A stretch of 64,000 nucleotides of DNA, from positions 16,743,296-16,807,295 of the forward strand of contig OX637292.1 in NCBI GenBank assembly GCA_951799445.1, in the 5' to 3' direction. The position numbers and the translations under genes are program-made. Origin of the DNA: Pseudisothecium myosuroides. Lineage: Eukaryota; Streptophyta; Bryopsida; Hypnales; Lembophyllaceae. Below, in pieces: positions 22,440 through 33,810 of the stretch; the stretch's first letter is position 1; each line of letters begins with the position of its first letter. The notes under the pieces were generated by a model, which saw only the letters and a program-made list of their open reading frames with translations, had not been told where the DNA came from and did no database searches.

Positions 22440-22970
22440 CAATAGGCGACAAGTGCTAAGAGGTAACAACAAGCAAGAGGTAAGATGCAACAAAAAGCAA
22501 GAATGAAGATGCAACAAGAAGCAACAAGAAGCACAAGTTAAGATGCAACAAATTGCAACAAATAACAAGAAGAAGTAAGAACTAAGATGCAATAAGAAGC
22601 ATTAGGAAGCATGAATTAATATACAACATCAAGAAATTAAAAGCAAAAAACAAAGAAGCAACAAGAGGAAACAAGAAACAAGAAACAAAAACTAAGAGGT
22701 AACAAGAGGACACTAAAAGCAAAGAGGAAGAACTAAGAGGCAATAAGAGGCAAAAGCTAATAAGCAACAAGATGCAAGAATTAAGAAGCAAAAAGAAACA
22801 AGATCTAAAAGGTATTAATAAGAAGCAAAATCTAAGAAGCAACAACAAACAAGAGCTAAAAGGTTACAAAAAGCAAAACCTAAGAGGCAACAAGAAACAA
22901 GAACTACAAGGCAACAACAAACAAGAAATAAGAAGCAATAAGAAACAAGAGCTGAAAGAAGCAAAAATAG
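22440..22970. repeat. AAGCAACAAG low-complexity tract
   Basis: Purine-rich degenerate repeat of AAGCAACAAGA / ACTAAGAGG words inside the CACTA element. Its minus-strand ORFs translate to Leu/Cys/Ser runs and are artefacts. Confidence 0.7.
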
Positions 22971-23649
22971 CCAAATGGCAGCTAGGGTTTCAAAATCCTA
23001 AATTAGTGGCGACTAGGGTTTTAAAATCCTAAATCAATGGCGGCTAGGGTTTTAAAACCCTAATCATGTGACTTGCCTTAGTCATGCACATGACTCGCTC
23101 TAGTCATGTGACTTGTCCTAGTCATGCACATGACTTGCTTCAATCATGCAACTGACCAGATATGACTATATTAAGCAAATAAGCTATTTTAACATTCAAA
23201 TTTGATCCAAAGTGGATATATTGATACTAGAACTCTACAAAATGCATGAAGGGGAGCTACAAAGTCTTAAGCACCCTACAATTATGGCAAAAAAAGACAT
23301 ATAAGTAGATGCCATGCGTCTGTCAAAATATCTATGTTCATGTACAAAGAGTGTGCAAGAGCGAAAATATTTGATAGAGGCACTATTTAAAAGCATCTTT
23401 GAAGCAAATAAAAATTTTATGCTTTTATAATCTATATCCTTGTAAGAACATCCAAAGAACCATCTATTCATCTTTTGATTGCATTACAAGCGCGAGTGCT
23501 CATGGTAAGCTTCAATCTTCATATGAACAATTTCGTGACTTTTATAGGGCCTATAGAGACCCTCCATTAATGTGGCTTATATGACATTGCTGAGAACCTT
23601 TCTAAGAAAGAAACAAACTTCAATACATGACATATATGCGTTTTTTCTA

Positions 23650-24770
23650 TATCCTTGAGATAGAAGAGGAAAAAATCCAAAACTGTCGATTCTTTATACA
23701 TTGTCCAAAATAAAAAAGTAATTTTAGTTTTTAATTACAACCATAAAAAATTGTATTAAATAGTTAAGGCAATGAATTGAAAAAATTCATCCCATTTAAC
23801 CATGTGGATTGAAAGATCATAAAACTCCAATTTAACTAATTTTGGACAAATCATAGTCCAGAATTAACATCGCATTTGCACATAAATGATGAAATATGAT
23901 ATATATATTGTTCAAATGTAGATTATTGAATTTTAGAAGGATCAAAATCATCGTTTTGGGTCAAATACGATCTAGAAAGAATAAAAAATAAACAAGTGTC
24001 GGCCACTGGCCAATACATTTTCAATTGCAGAGAATGTCCATAATTCCTGGATTTGTCCATAATTAGTTAAATTGATCTTATAAAGTTTGAAGTGAGAATT
24101 TTTTTTTCATTCCTACGAATTAGGGTCAGGGGGCTTGGAGCCTTCTTGGAGTCAAATTTTTGGTCTACAAAAAAATGAAGATTTTGACTATTCATAAGTA
24201 TATGATGTAAGGTTTACTAAAAAAAAATTCAAAAGCAAATATGAAGCCTAGCTTACTCTAAATCAACCTGCAATGCAAGGAGGTTAAGTACATTGGCAAT
24301 ATACATGTCATTTTTTGAAGATTTCTTGTACAATGAAGAAATTTTTAATTTAAAACAAATTTAAAACAAATGGTAAAAAATTAGAGATAAACATTTGGAA
24401 TATATGTGAAAAATTTCAAAAACTTTGACTGTACATATTGCAAGATAATAGGGCTTGAGATTAGAAGAAAATGTTTTTTTTCAAAACCACCCTGACATAG
24501 CTAATAAAATTTGACTCTTCCTAGAATGTGATGTGAGAACTAAATTTATTTTTTGAAAATTGTATGTCATATTTTATTAGTTACGTAAATGCCAAATTTC
24601 AATAGTTGATGAGAGTTTTTACAAAAAATGCTCCAAAGATGTCCAAATTCACCAAGCTGACAAAAAAGTTTAGGGTAGAAAAAAATTAGATTCCCACTAT
24701 GGGGGTACAATTTCATATCTTGTGTCAAAATTTTGTGAACATTCGACCAAAATTAACTTCATAGGATAAT
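23650..24770. mobile_element. Degenerate TTAA-type MITE, family II (inverted relative to 28107-29265)
   Basis: Read on the minus strand it shares blocks with the element at 28107-29265, for example CAAGATAATAGGGCTTGA..., TTACTTAACC-like, and GCTTACTCTAAATCAACCTG. Both ends are eroded, so no TTAA duplication could be matched. Confidence 0.55.
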
Positions 24771-25698
24771 GTGTGTACATGCAGTTACTACCGCTTTTGA
24801 GGTGATAGTGATAGTGTAAAATCATGCGCAAATGCAATAGTATGGTAGTCAAAGAATAATTTTTGTACATGTGGCACACCATAATTGGTCAGAAATGATA
24901 TTAATTTCCTTATATTGCATCACACATATAATACAAAACACAAGAAGTGTTTCGATGGTCATAATTACACTAAAAGATTATTGAGCAATCTAGTACAACT
25001 TGCAGCCTAAACAAGAACGACAGCTCTTTGCAAATGAAAGAACCTCAACTCAAATTTAGTGCTCAAATCTTCATCGCATTTAGTGCTCTCCAATCTTCTT
25101 AAGTCTTCTTGAGTCTGGTTGTGGAAAAGTCCACAAAATTGTCACTCTTAAAACCTCTTTGCAAACTGAAGGCCAAATCCCATCTTCAAACAACAAGAAA
25201 GCTTTGAATAAAGCAACAAATTCAAAATCGACAAAAAAAAAGTAGATCGTAGTTAATATCCATATTTGTCTATTGATCATTGAGGCAAATCCCTAAATAA
25301 AACTTGAATATTTGGGAATTGAATTTCATTGCTTTGTTCAAGTTCATTGCAACAAGGAAGCATATTTGCCACAATTAAGTTCAGTGGACTCTGTAGGCCC
25401 AACATTTAGAATCCAAAATTCCACAAAGCCACAATCAATCCCTAGCTAGCTATGCCTAATTTTTGATCACAAGCACCAATAGCTAAAAAACATTATCTTA
25501 AAAGATAAAAAATCAAAAGAAATAATGCATCCATGGCTCTAAGTCACTCATGCTTCAATCCAATCTATTTTTTTATTCAATTGTTGTATAATTTTTTTAA
25601 TAAACTATTTACAATAAAAAGAAGTTTTAGCCTCGCCGTAGCTACTTGGAACTGATAGAAATCCAAATTGAAAAAGATTAAAGAAGAAAGATGAAACC

Positions 25699-26150
25699 TC
25701 AATAGGAAAAATTAAGCCAATGAATCTTGTTCATGGGAAGCACTTGCTTGTGCTCCTGGATGTATTCATCCGCAATGCCTTCAATCTTCAATGACAATGC
25801 CACAATCAATGTCACCATCTTCTCCTGCCCATCATTGTCAAATTTTGGAGGAGCAAAAAGCAACATGGTGGAATTGAATATACTAACCAGGCCGCAAGAT
25901 TGCAAGATTATATCACTGGAAATCCCATTCACAAGTTTCTTGAAAATTTCTTTGTTTTGGTTGTCTCTGAACTTTATTAAGACTTATAAAATTCAAAAAA
26001 TCTCTTTAGCGACCTTATTGCACAATCTCCTCAAATCACAAGCTCAAAAATTTCTTGTCTATACACATCATCCTATCTATTCACATGGAATCTCTCTGAA
26101 TTCTTCGAGACACTCAAGCAATTGCATCAATTCACTATGAGGCGCAAGGA
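25699..26150 (-). pseudogene. Possible captured gene fragment inside the CACTA element
   Basis: On the minus strand an open stretch from about 25965 to 25699 reads N-K-E-I-F-K-K-L-V-N-G-I-S-S-D-I-I-L, then M-V-T-L-I-V-A-L-S-L-K-I-E-G-I-A-D-E-Y. A second short stretch at about 26150-26090 reads E-L-M-Q-L-L-E-C-L-E-E-F-R-E-I-P. Composition is protein-like (amphipathic, low Leu bias) compared with the surrounding AT-rich noise, but stops separate the pieces. No family recognised. CACTA elements often carry fragments of host genes, so capture is a reasonable guess. Confidence 0.3.
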
Positions 26151-26734
26151 TATACATGTGCACGTGTTTGTTATTCCATTTGTACTAATAGTTTTTTCCT
26201 CAAGTCCTATCGCATGGCACCAAGGGCATTGTTTTCTTTGTGAAACGTACGGTTGTTGATTTTGCAAAAAGGGGGTTATTTGTTTTCTTTTTTAATTGCA
26301 CGGCCATTGATTTTTCAAAGGAAGGAGGGTTATTGTTTTCTTTTCAAATCTCACGGTTGTTGATTTATCAAAGGAGGGAATTCTGGGGTGAAGGGTGGTC
26401 TTCTTTCTTTTTACTTCATGGACGGGTTTTTTTATTTGCATTGCACGGTAGCGAAGGGTGGTCTTTTTTTTGTTAAACTAATTGCACAGTTGAAGTTTTT
26501 TCACTTGGAAGGGGTCCAAGGCGGAGTTGCTTGTCTCTTTTCAGGAGATAGGAATTTATCCAAATTTTCAATTGTTTGTTCAATGGACAATTGGCTTTTA
26601 GAGGTTAAAAATTGCCACTTGGTCAATAGCACTTGAATTCAATTGATTGTTGTTAGTTTCATGGTGTATACACTATACACATATGTAATAGAAAGAAGGA
26701 AAAATTTGTGAAGAAGAATGGAGGCGGGAAAAAA

Positions 26735-28095
26735 TTGGACAATTAAATTTTATTTGTAAGATAGCCCCACTTAAAAAACCATAGGAATGAATTTACAAAA
26801 ACCATAGGGTATTAAAAATATGCCCCTCATAACTTTTTAGATAAAAATATGATCATCTTAATTGCAATAATTAAGGTAAATAGCCCCACATTAAATACCC
26901 TCTTAATTGAGGTGTATACCTTAAATTACAAAGAATGATCTCTCCATTTTTTTGGTTGATTAACCCCTAAAGGACCAAGGCCTTTTTTCACCCAAAATAC
27001 ACTCCAAATTGTCATATCTATAGCAAAGTAAAAAAAATTGAAATTTTTTTTTCACATCTAACCATAGGATCTTACACCTAACTAGAATGAGAGTGTGTGA
27101 AAAAAAATTCAGAATTTTTGACCACACAGATTGCAAGATATCTGCGTTTAAAGTAAAAAAAACAAGTTTTTCAGCACATTGCGGGATTAGATTTTTTGAC
27201 TTTGAACATTTTTAACTTAAACTTTTTGCACTACAGAGTTTTGAGCTTTAAATCTTTACAATGGAGAATTGAGTTGAGAGTCTAGGGAAAAAAATAAAAA
27301 AAACTTAATTATCATTCATAAAAAAATTGTTAAGTAGAAGTAGGTACAAGATAGAAGGAAAATCTAAAATATTCATATATTATAAATGGAATTAAAATGC
27401 ACTAATTCCAATGGTGAGATTGTTCTAGCAAGTAAGCTAAACCATTAAATTTTTTTTTTTAAACTGCAAAAATAGCATTCAGAAATGAATCCTACAAGTT
27501 ATTTTTTTCAAGAAGATGCTCTAACTGCCGAAAAACAAGAATGTCCATAACTTTCTCGTAACATATCCAAATGAAATGAATCAAAGCTTTCTAGATAGAC
27601 AAAAATATAATCTATAAGAAAAAAATATTAAAAAGAAATTCAAATTTTGTCCATTTTTTTTTGCTACCCGAGCTGCCCGCCGTCCCCTGTTTTGAGCTTA
27701 TTTGGTCATAACTTTTTTTCTAGGCACCAATTGTGAAAAAAAATATATTCCCACAAAGCTTATCAGTTTTTCTATCTCCAAAAAAAGTTTCAAAAAATCA
27801 AAGCAAAATTTCAGCCCGTAGGTACCTGTCCAAAAACGCATTTGTCCCCCGAAGGGACAACGGTCCTTTAGGGGTTAAGATCACTCCTTGTAATTTAAAG
27901 TATACACCTGAGTTAAGAGGATATTTGATGTGGGGTTATTTACCTTAATTTTTGTATTTAAGATGACTGTATTTTTATATAAAAAGCTACAAGGGACATA
28001 TTTCTAGTACCCTATAGTTTTTGTAAATTCATTTATGAAGTATTTTAAGTGGGGCTATCTTACATATAAAATTTAAGTATCCAATAGACCAAGTG
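26735..28095. repeat. Inverted-repeat element of about 215-bp arms, split by a TTAA-type MITE
   Basis: The arm at 26735-26950 (AAGATAGCCCCACTTAAAA..., ..GGTGTATACCTTAAATTAC) is repeated in reverse complement at 27880-28095 with moderate divergence. Between them lies only the MITE at 26964-27874. Without the insert the two arms would form a fold-back element of about 440 bp. Confidence 0.75.
26964..27874. mobile_element. piggyBac-type MITE M1 (family I), 911 bp
   Basis: Perfect TTAA duplications (26960-26963, 27875-27878) flank termini CCCCTAAAGGACC, which are a perfect 13-bp inverted repeat. The interior has no ORF of substance. It sits exactly between the arms of a fold-back element. Family I relatives lie at 31770-32665, 32831-33690, 47676-48240 and 57735-58037. 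Confidence 0.85.
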
Positions 28096-28335
28096 ATTGT
28101 TTTTAACCCCTAAAGACCAATTGTTCATTGAATGAACAATTAAAAATCTAGGTAGGATCTTATGAGTCAATTTTGGTTGGTTTTCACAAAATTTTGATAT
28201 AAGGTGTGAACATGTACCCCTTTTGTGAGAATATATTTTTTTCTAATTGAGTATCCAAAACAAAAGTAATCCTGCCTTAAATGTTTTTGGCACCCCAAGC
28301 AATTTGGACATCTTTGGGGCACCTTTTGCAAAAAT

Positions 28336-28557
28336 CACTACAAGAGAAAGGGGTGTTTTAAGTGCATTTTTTGGTATAGTCTTAGAAATAAGATTATAAG
28401 TAATGACCTTTAAGGAGATTTTGAATAAAAATTTACTAGAAATACATGTGTTTTTAGTAAAACTTTGCTGAATATCTCCTAAAAGGTCATTACTTATAAT
28501 TTTATGTCTAGGACTATACTTAAAAATGCACTTAAAACACCCCTTTCTCTTGTAGTG
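28336..28557. mobile_element. CACTA-type MITE, 222 bp, palindromic
   Basis: It starts CACTACAAGAGAAAGGGGTG and ends with the reverse complement of that sequence. The arms of about 90 bases form a long inverted repeat with few mismatches. A perfect 3-bp duplication AAT flanks it (28333-28335, 28558-28560). Its ends resemble those of the 10.4-kb CACTA element around it. Confidence 0.88.
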
Positions 28558-28941
28558 AATGCTCATCAACTTTTGAAATTTGGCATGTATGTAACTAATA
28601 AAATATGGAATACAATTATAAAAAACAAATTTAGTTTTCAAACTTTATTAGCTATATTGGAGTGGCTTCAAGAATGAACATTTTCTTCTACTTCAAGCCC
28701 TATTATCTTGCAAATTGTGAAGTCAAAGTTCTTGAAAATTTTCCCACATACCATATTCCAAATGTTTGTCTCTAATTTCTTAATATTTGGATTTAAAATA
28801 AAAAAATTCCTCATTGTACAAGAAATCATCAAAAAATGACTAGGATATTGCAAATGCATTTAATTTCCTTACATTACAGGTTGATTTAGAGTAAGCTAGA
28901 CACCATATTTGCTTCTAAATTTTTTGATGGGTAAATTTAAG

Positions 28942-28966
28942 TATCTAAAATTATATATATATATAT
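28942..28966. repeat. (AT)n microsatellite
   Basis: A short uninterrupted TA dinucleotide run within MITE M2. Confidence 0.7.
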
Positions 28967-29269
28967 ATGAATTGCAAAAAAATTCATTTTTTTTAGAGCA
29001 AAAATTTTACTCTAGGAGGGGTCAAAATCTCTTGGCTATATTTTGTAGGAACTTTTTTTTTAAATCTCACTTCAAACGTTATAATTTTTCAATCTACATG
29101 GTCAAATGGGCTGAAATTTTTTCCACACATTGCTTTACTTATTTGATACACTTTTGTATGGTTGAAATTCAAAAAAATGAATGAATGAATTAATTTTGGA
29201 CAATGAATAAAAAATGGGCAGTTTTGAACTTTTCCTATTCCAAAATGCCTTCCATTCTTTAAGGGTTAA

Positions 29270-31069
29270 TAACAAGTTTATCATTTGGAATGCTTCAAAA
29301 TCCCTATTGAAACTATCCCATTAAATGTGACTGTTTAACTTAACATTTATGGCTTCAAAGAATGAAGTTAAACTTACTATAAACTCTATTCTCATGTTGT
29401 ACTATTTTAGTTTATTGAACCCACTAAGGTAATTAGGTAAACCTCCCTATTTGTACAATGTGACAATTTTGGCCACTTGTGGTTAATGGCTTACATATAC
29501 ACTTAATTTTTTTAATATATACACTACTATTATTGTGGCACAATTTCACTCAACCACCCTTCATTGTAGATTTTCTTTACTATGTCTATTTTATCATCTA
29601 TATGAAATTATTTGTCCACATCTATACTCATCATACTATGAAAAATTTGCACAGCATCTATCTACCAAAGCTAACTTATTAATAAAAATTTCTGCTATAA
29701 GATGTTTTTATATACCCTACTTTACATATAATAGAGTATGTAGCATTTTATAGACCCTATAGTAGCCCTACATATTATATAAATTTTTTCTACATTGAAT
29801 TAAATAAACCCTATCTTTTAGCTCACGTAGTTTTCTAAAAATTCGATAGTGATCTCCTACAGGTATTAGTGATCTTAAGTTGTAGAGTATTGCATCCAGC
29901 CTATTCTAAAATAATAAAAATCTTTATAATGGAATATTTTTAGCAAAAAACATAGATGGATGAAGTTTTGTCTCTAATTTATTCTTCAAGAATTCATCCA
30001 ACATTTTCTTCTAGCCTATAAGGGTATAAATGAACTCATAAGAGCCAATGGCGATGGTGAAAAGGTTCCTTTTGGAGTCCTTTTTGAAATGTTAATGGAA
30101 TGTTCTATTCAAAAACTTCAGCAATTTCATCAGAATTAGATGTAAAAATTATTCAAAGTTGTCAGCAATGAAGAATTCTATTCAATATCATATTCTATTC
30201 AATATTCTATTCAGCAATGACAAATTCTATTCAATATTGTACTTGCACAACACACCAACCATTAAATCTACTTATGCACAAATTCAACCAAGTCATCATG
30301 TCCTGTGTTTGTTAAATAGTGAACCCTCTATGTAATTAAAAAATTCAAGAATTTGTATATTTGAACCACTACATTTGAAAAAATCCTCTATCACCAAATG
30401 TATATGTCAGCCTCAAAAAAAATAAAAAATAAAAAACCAAAACATCTTTAACATGTATGCATTTTGAGACCTTTCCCCCGTCCCTTCCAATACAACGGCT
30501 GAGAATGACCCATCCATTAGAGAAAACTTGGGCCCTCTAAAGGGCCGCGAATTCCCGACTGCTGAAACTGCGCCACTACAGCAGGGTGACATGGCCAAAC
30601 TTCAGCCACATCAGATTTTCAAAGAATTTTTTTTTCTTCTTAAAATGAAATTTGGTGAATTTATTTATTTATTATTTTATTTTATTTTATTTTTTAAATA
30701 TATTTTTCTGACAGCCCATACTACTATTCACAGCATGGGGACAGATTAGGGAATGGACCTGAAATGGCCCTTTCTTGGGCCTGAATCCCTTCTAACGAAT
30801 TGTCTCCTATTGTTATTTGCTTCATTTTTCTCTAGTTTCTTTGTAAATCTTACAAAAAAATTGATTAATTAATTATAGAAAAAACATGTGCTACCTGGAG
30901 ATATTTGACTCCAATTGTGTAATGGATATAGCATCAAAAAAAAATTAAAAATTTAACACGTATTTAATCAACTCACACTTACACCCAAAGGATTACAAAA
31001 GGGCCTTTTTAGATTGCCCACCTTTTGCTTATGCCGCCTAAAAAGAAAAAAAAAATTACTACCAAAAAA
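29270..31069. other. AT-rich interior of the CACTA element
   Basis: No coding signal. It holds poly-purine and TTTTA-type microsatellites (about 30660-30700) and short ORFs without motifs. Confidence 0.4.
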
Positions 31070-31471
31070 ATGTGACTACAAAATACAACTAACAATAAAA
31101 CATGACTACAAAATATGACTAAGGCAAAAATACGACTGCCCGCGCAAATTTCCCTTTGGTTGCCCCCTTCAAAAAAATGTCACTACCATGGAGATATGAC
31201 TGCAAAATATGACTCAACCAAAAATATGATTGGCAAATATGACTTGCCGTTCCCCAAACATGTTCCTTGTTGTTCCCTATGAAGTACTTTGGCGTTCCCA
31301 ATGGGCGTACACTATACGCCTGTGGAGTACAATGGCAAAATATGATTGGCAGTCATATTTGCAGTCATTATTTTTCCCAAGGTCTTGGCCTCTAAGAATA
31401 TGACTGCATGTAGTCGCTAGTCATCCCCAGTCATATTTTTGCAGTCATAAAATATCCATTTTCTTGTAGTG
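31070..31471. repeat. CACTA right subterminal repeat array
   Basis: ATGACTACAAAATA / ATATGACTGC / AGTCATATTT words repeat in both orientations up to the right CACTA terminus, mirroring the left array. Confidence 0.75.
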
Positions 31472-31769
31472 GTATCATGAAATCTATCTTGTATTCTATA
31501 AGGAAATTGATCCAGTTGATGAAAAGTAATGATATGGAGGAATATGACAATGAAGTATTTGATTAACATGTGAATAAGTGGTGAACTTGCTTATGGACAA
31601 ACCATGGTTGATGAAGCCCCCTAAAGTAGTTTCTCGCACTAATGTCTTGTAATAGGACATGATGTTACTAAATTAGCACAAATAGAAACGTAGGCCACAT
31701 TGCATGCCTCAAAATTTTGAAGAGAAATGTAAATATATTAATCACTTTTTATATAATATGCCGTTTTAA

Positions 31770-32665
31770 CCCCTAATGTCCCAAAGGCATTTTTTCATCA
31801 AAAAACACTCTAAACTACAATTTGTATTGCAAAGAATAAAAACTTTAATCTTTTTTTTTTTGCATATCTAACCGTAGGATCTTGTACTAGACTAGTACAA
31901 GAATTTGTGGTAAAATTTTTAGAAAATTTGACTGTGTGGATTGGAAGATATATGCATTTAAAGTGAAGAAAAAAGTTTTTTTACACCTTGCTCAACTAGA
32001 TTTTTTTGGCTTTAAGTCATCTTAACTTAAAAATTTTGCACCACTGATTTTGATTTTATATTTTTTTATATTAAAAAATTGAGTTGAGAATCTATGAATT
32101 TTTTTTTTTGAATCTTTAATTTTCACTCATTAAAAAATTGTTAAGTAGAAGTAGGTTCAAGATTGAAGGGAAAACTAAATTGTTAATAGCTCTAAGATGG
32201 AACTAAAACACAATTATTTCAACAGTGAGATTGTTCTAACAAGTAGACTTAATCCTCTCTAACAATTCTATTTGAAAAATTATAAAAAATGCATTCAAAA
32301 ATGAATTCTATAAATTATTTAAAAAGAAAGATGCTATGATTGCCCCCAAAACAAGATTGTCCATAGCTTTCTAATTACTAATCTAAATAAAATGAATCAA
32401 AGCTTCAAATGAAGACAAAAAAATTTAATTTAAAAAATTCATTTTTTTGTGGTTCCAATTGAGCTGCCCCTCGAGTTGCTTTTTAGACTTAGGATGGCAT
32501 ATCTTTTGCTTCCAGGCACCGATTGACACAAAATTATATTTTGTGAAAGATAATTTGATTTTTTATCTTCGAAAAAAGTTTCAAAAAATCTAGTAAAAAA
32601 TTGAAAACACATTAGCCTATATGAAAACCCCAAAGTCCCATGTAGGGATTTTGGGACTTTAGGGG
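31770..32665. mobile_element. piggyBac-type MITE M5 (family I), 896 bp
   Basis: TTAA at 31766-31769 and 32666-32669. The termini are CCCCTAATGTCCCAAAG on the left and CCCCTAAAGTCCCAAAA read inward from the right. The interior is collinear with M1, including the TAACCGTAGGATCTT and GTTAAGTAGAAGTAGGT blocks. Confidence 0.85.
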
Positions 32666-32830
32666 TTAAGAAAATACTAAACATTCTAAATGCAAGGTGC
32701 CGAGGTCCATGTATTGAATTTGAATTTTCTTCTGCAAATATTTTGTAATTTTTGTCAAACAATTTATCCTAGTTTGTTTGATTCTAAACTATTATGTAAA
32801 AAAATTCACAAGAATAAAGTTGAGTTTTAA

Positions 32831-33690
32831 TCCTAAAGGACCAAGAGTCTTCTAAGGAGTTCAAATAGGTATCTACAATCTCAATTTTCATCATTTTTTT
32901 TTACTTTTTTTAAAATAGAAGAATACATCAGCTCTGTGGGAATATAATTTTTTTTCAATTGGTGTCTGAAAGCAAAAGTTACGCCACCCTCAGCCAAGAA
33001 CAAAGGTTGACGGGCACCACAAAAATCACAAAAAGTAAAAATTAGAATTAAATTTTTTTCCTTCAAATATTATATTTTTGTCTACATGTGAAGCTTTGAT
33101 TCATAATATTTGGACTAGTAATGAGAAAGTTATGGACAATCTTGTTTTTGGGCAATCCTGGAAACTTCTTGAAAAAATCACGTATTAGATTTCATTTTGA
33201 ATGCAATTTTCACAATTTCCATAAGTAATTGTTTGTCACAGTTAAGTTTCCTTCCTAGAAAAATCTCACCATTAGGATTATTGTGTTTCAATTCCATCTT
33301 GAGGCTATTAACAATTTAATTTTTTAATTCAATCTTGGACCTACTTCTATTTAACAATTTCTTAAAAAATGAAAATCAAGTGTTTTCTTTTTGGAATTTT
33401 TTTCCTAGACTTTCAACTCAATTTTCCAACATATTTTTTTTTTAATTCAAAGTCTATAGTACAAAAAATTTCCACCAATGGCAATCAAAGTCAGCTGAAA
33501 TTCTAGGCCAAAGTATAGAAAAACTTTTTTTCCAACTTTGAATGATAATATCTTCCAATTCGTATAGTCAAATTTCATGAAATTTTTACCACATGATCTT
33601 AGATGAGTGAAGTACAAGATCTAACAGTTAGATTCTAAAAAAATATTTTTTTCATTTTCTTTTATGAATGCAGCAGAAGTGGCAGTTTTA
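32831..33690. mobile_element. piggyBac-type MITE M6 (family I), inverted, one end eroded
   Basis: Left TTAA at 32827-32830, then TCCTAAAGGACCAAGAG. Family I blocks follow in reverse orientation, for example ACCTACTTCTATTTAACAATTT and AAGATCTAACAGTTAGATTCT. The right terminus is lost at the start of the GTCGCC repeat. Confidence 0.65.
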
Positions 33691-33810
33691 AATTGCAGTA
33701 CAAGAGGTTGCCCTACCCGCGGTCGCCCTACTTGAAGTCGCCCTACCTGCGGTCTCCTTAAACCCGTAGTTGCTCTAAACCCGTAGTCGCCCATCTTCAT
33801 CAGACCTGCA
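33691..33810. repeat. Short GTCGCC array
   Basis: About five units of the type GCGGTCGCCCTAC / CCCGTAGTCGCC, related to the larger array at 17360-17880. Confidence 0.65.

Larger units (their letters stand above)
28107..29265. mobile_element. piggyBac-type MITE M2 (family II), 1159 bp including a nested CACTA MITE
   Basis: TTAA at 28103-28106 and 29266-29269. Termini are CCCCTAAAGACC and, read inward from the right, CCCTTAAAGAATGG. The interior matches the relics at 23650-24770 and 48610-49400. A 222-bp CACTA-type MITE is inserted inside; subtracting it leaves about 937 bp, close to family I size. Confidence 0.75.
21039..31471. mobile_element. CACTA (En/Spm-type) transposon, 10.4 kb
   Basis: The left end CACTACAAGAAAATG at 21039 and the right end CATTTTCTTGTAGTG finishing at 31471 are perfect inverted repeats of the CACTA superfamily type. 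They are flanked by a perfect 3-bp duplication GTA (21036-21038 and 31472-31474). Inside both ends are many copies of ATATGACT / AGTCATAT (about 21055-21850, with related words at 23070-23165, and 31070-31455), the subterminal binding-site arrays expected for CACTA transposases. I could not find a TNP2-type transposase; the interior is AT-rich and filled with nested MITEs and low-complexity DNA, so the copy is probably non-autonomous. Confidence 0.88.

Noticed and set aside
22275..22848. Minus-strand ORFs rich in Leu, Cys and Phe that look like membrane proteins
   Set aside because: They are the complement of an AAGCAACAAG low-complexity tract and carry no independent coding signal.
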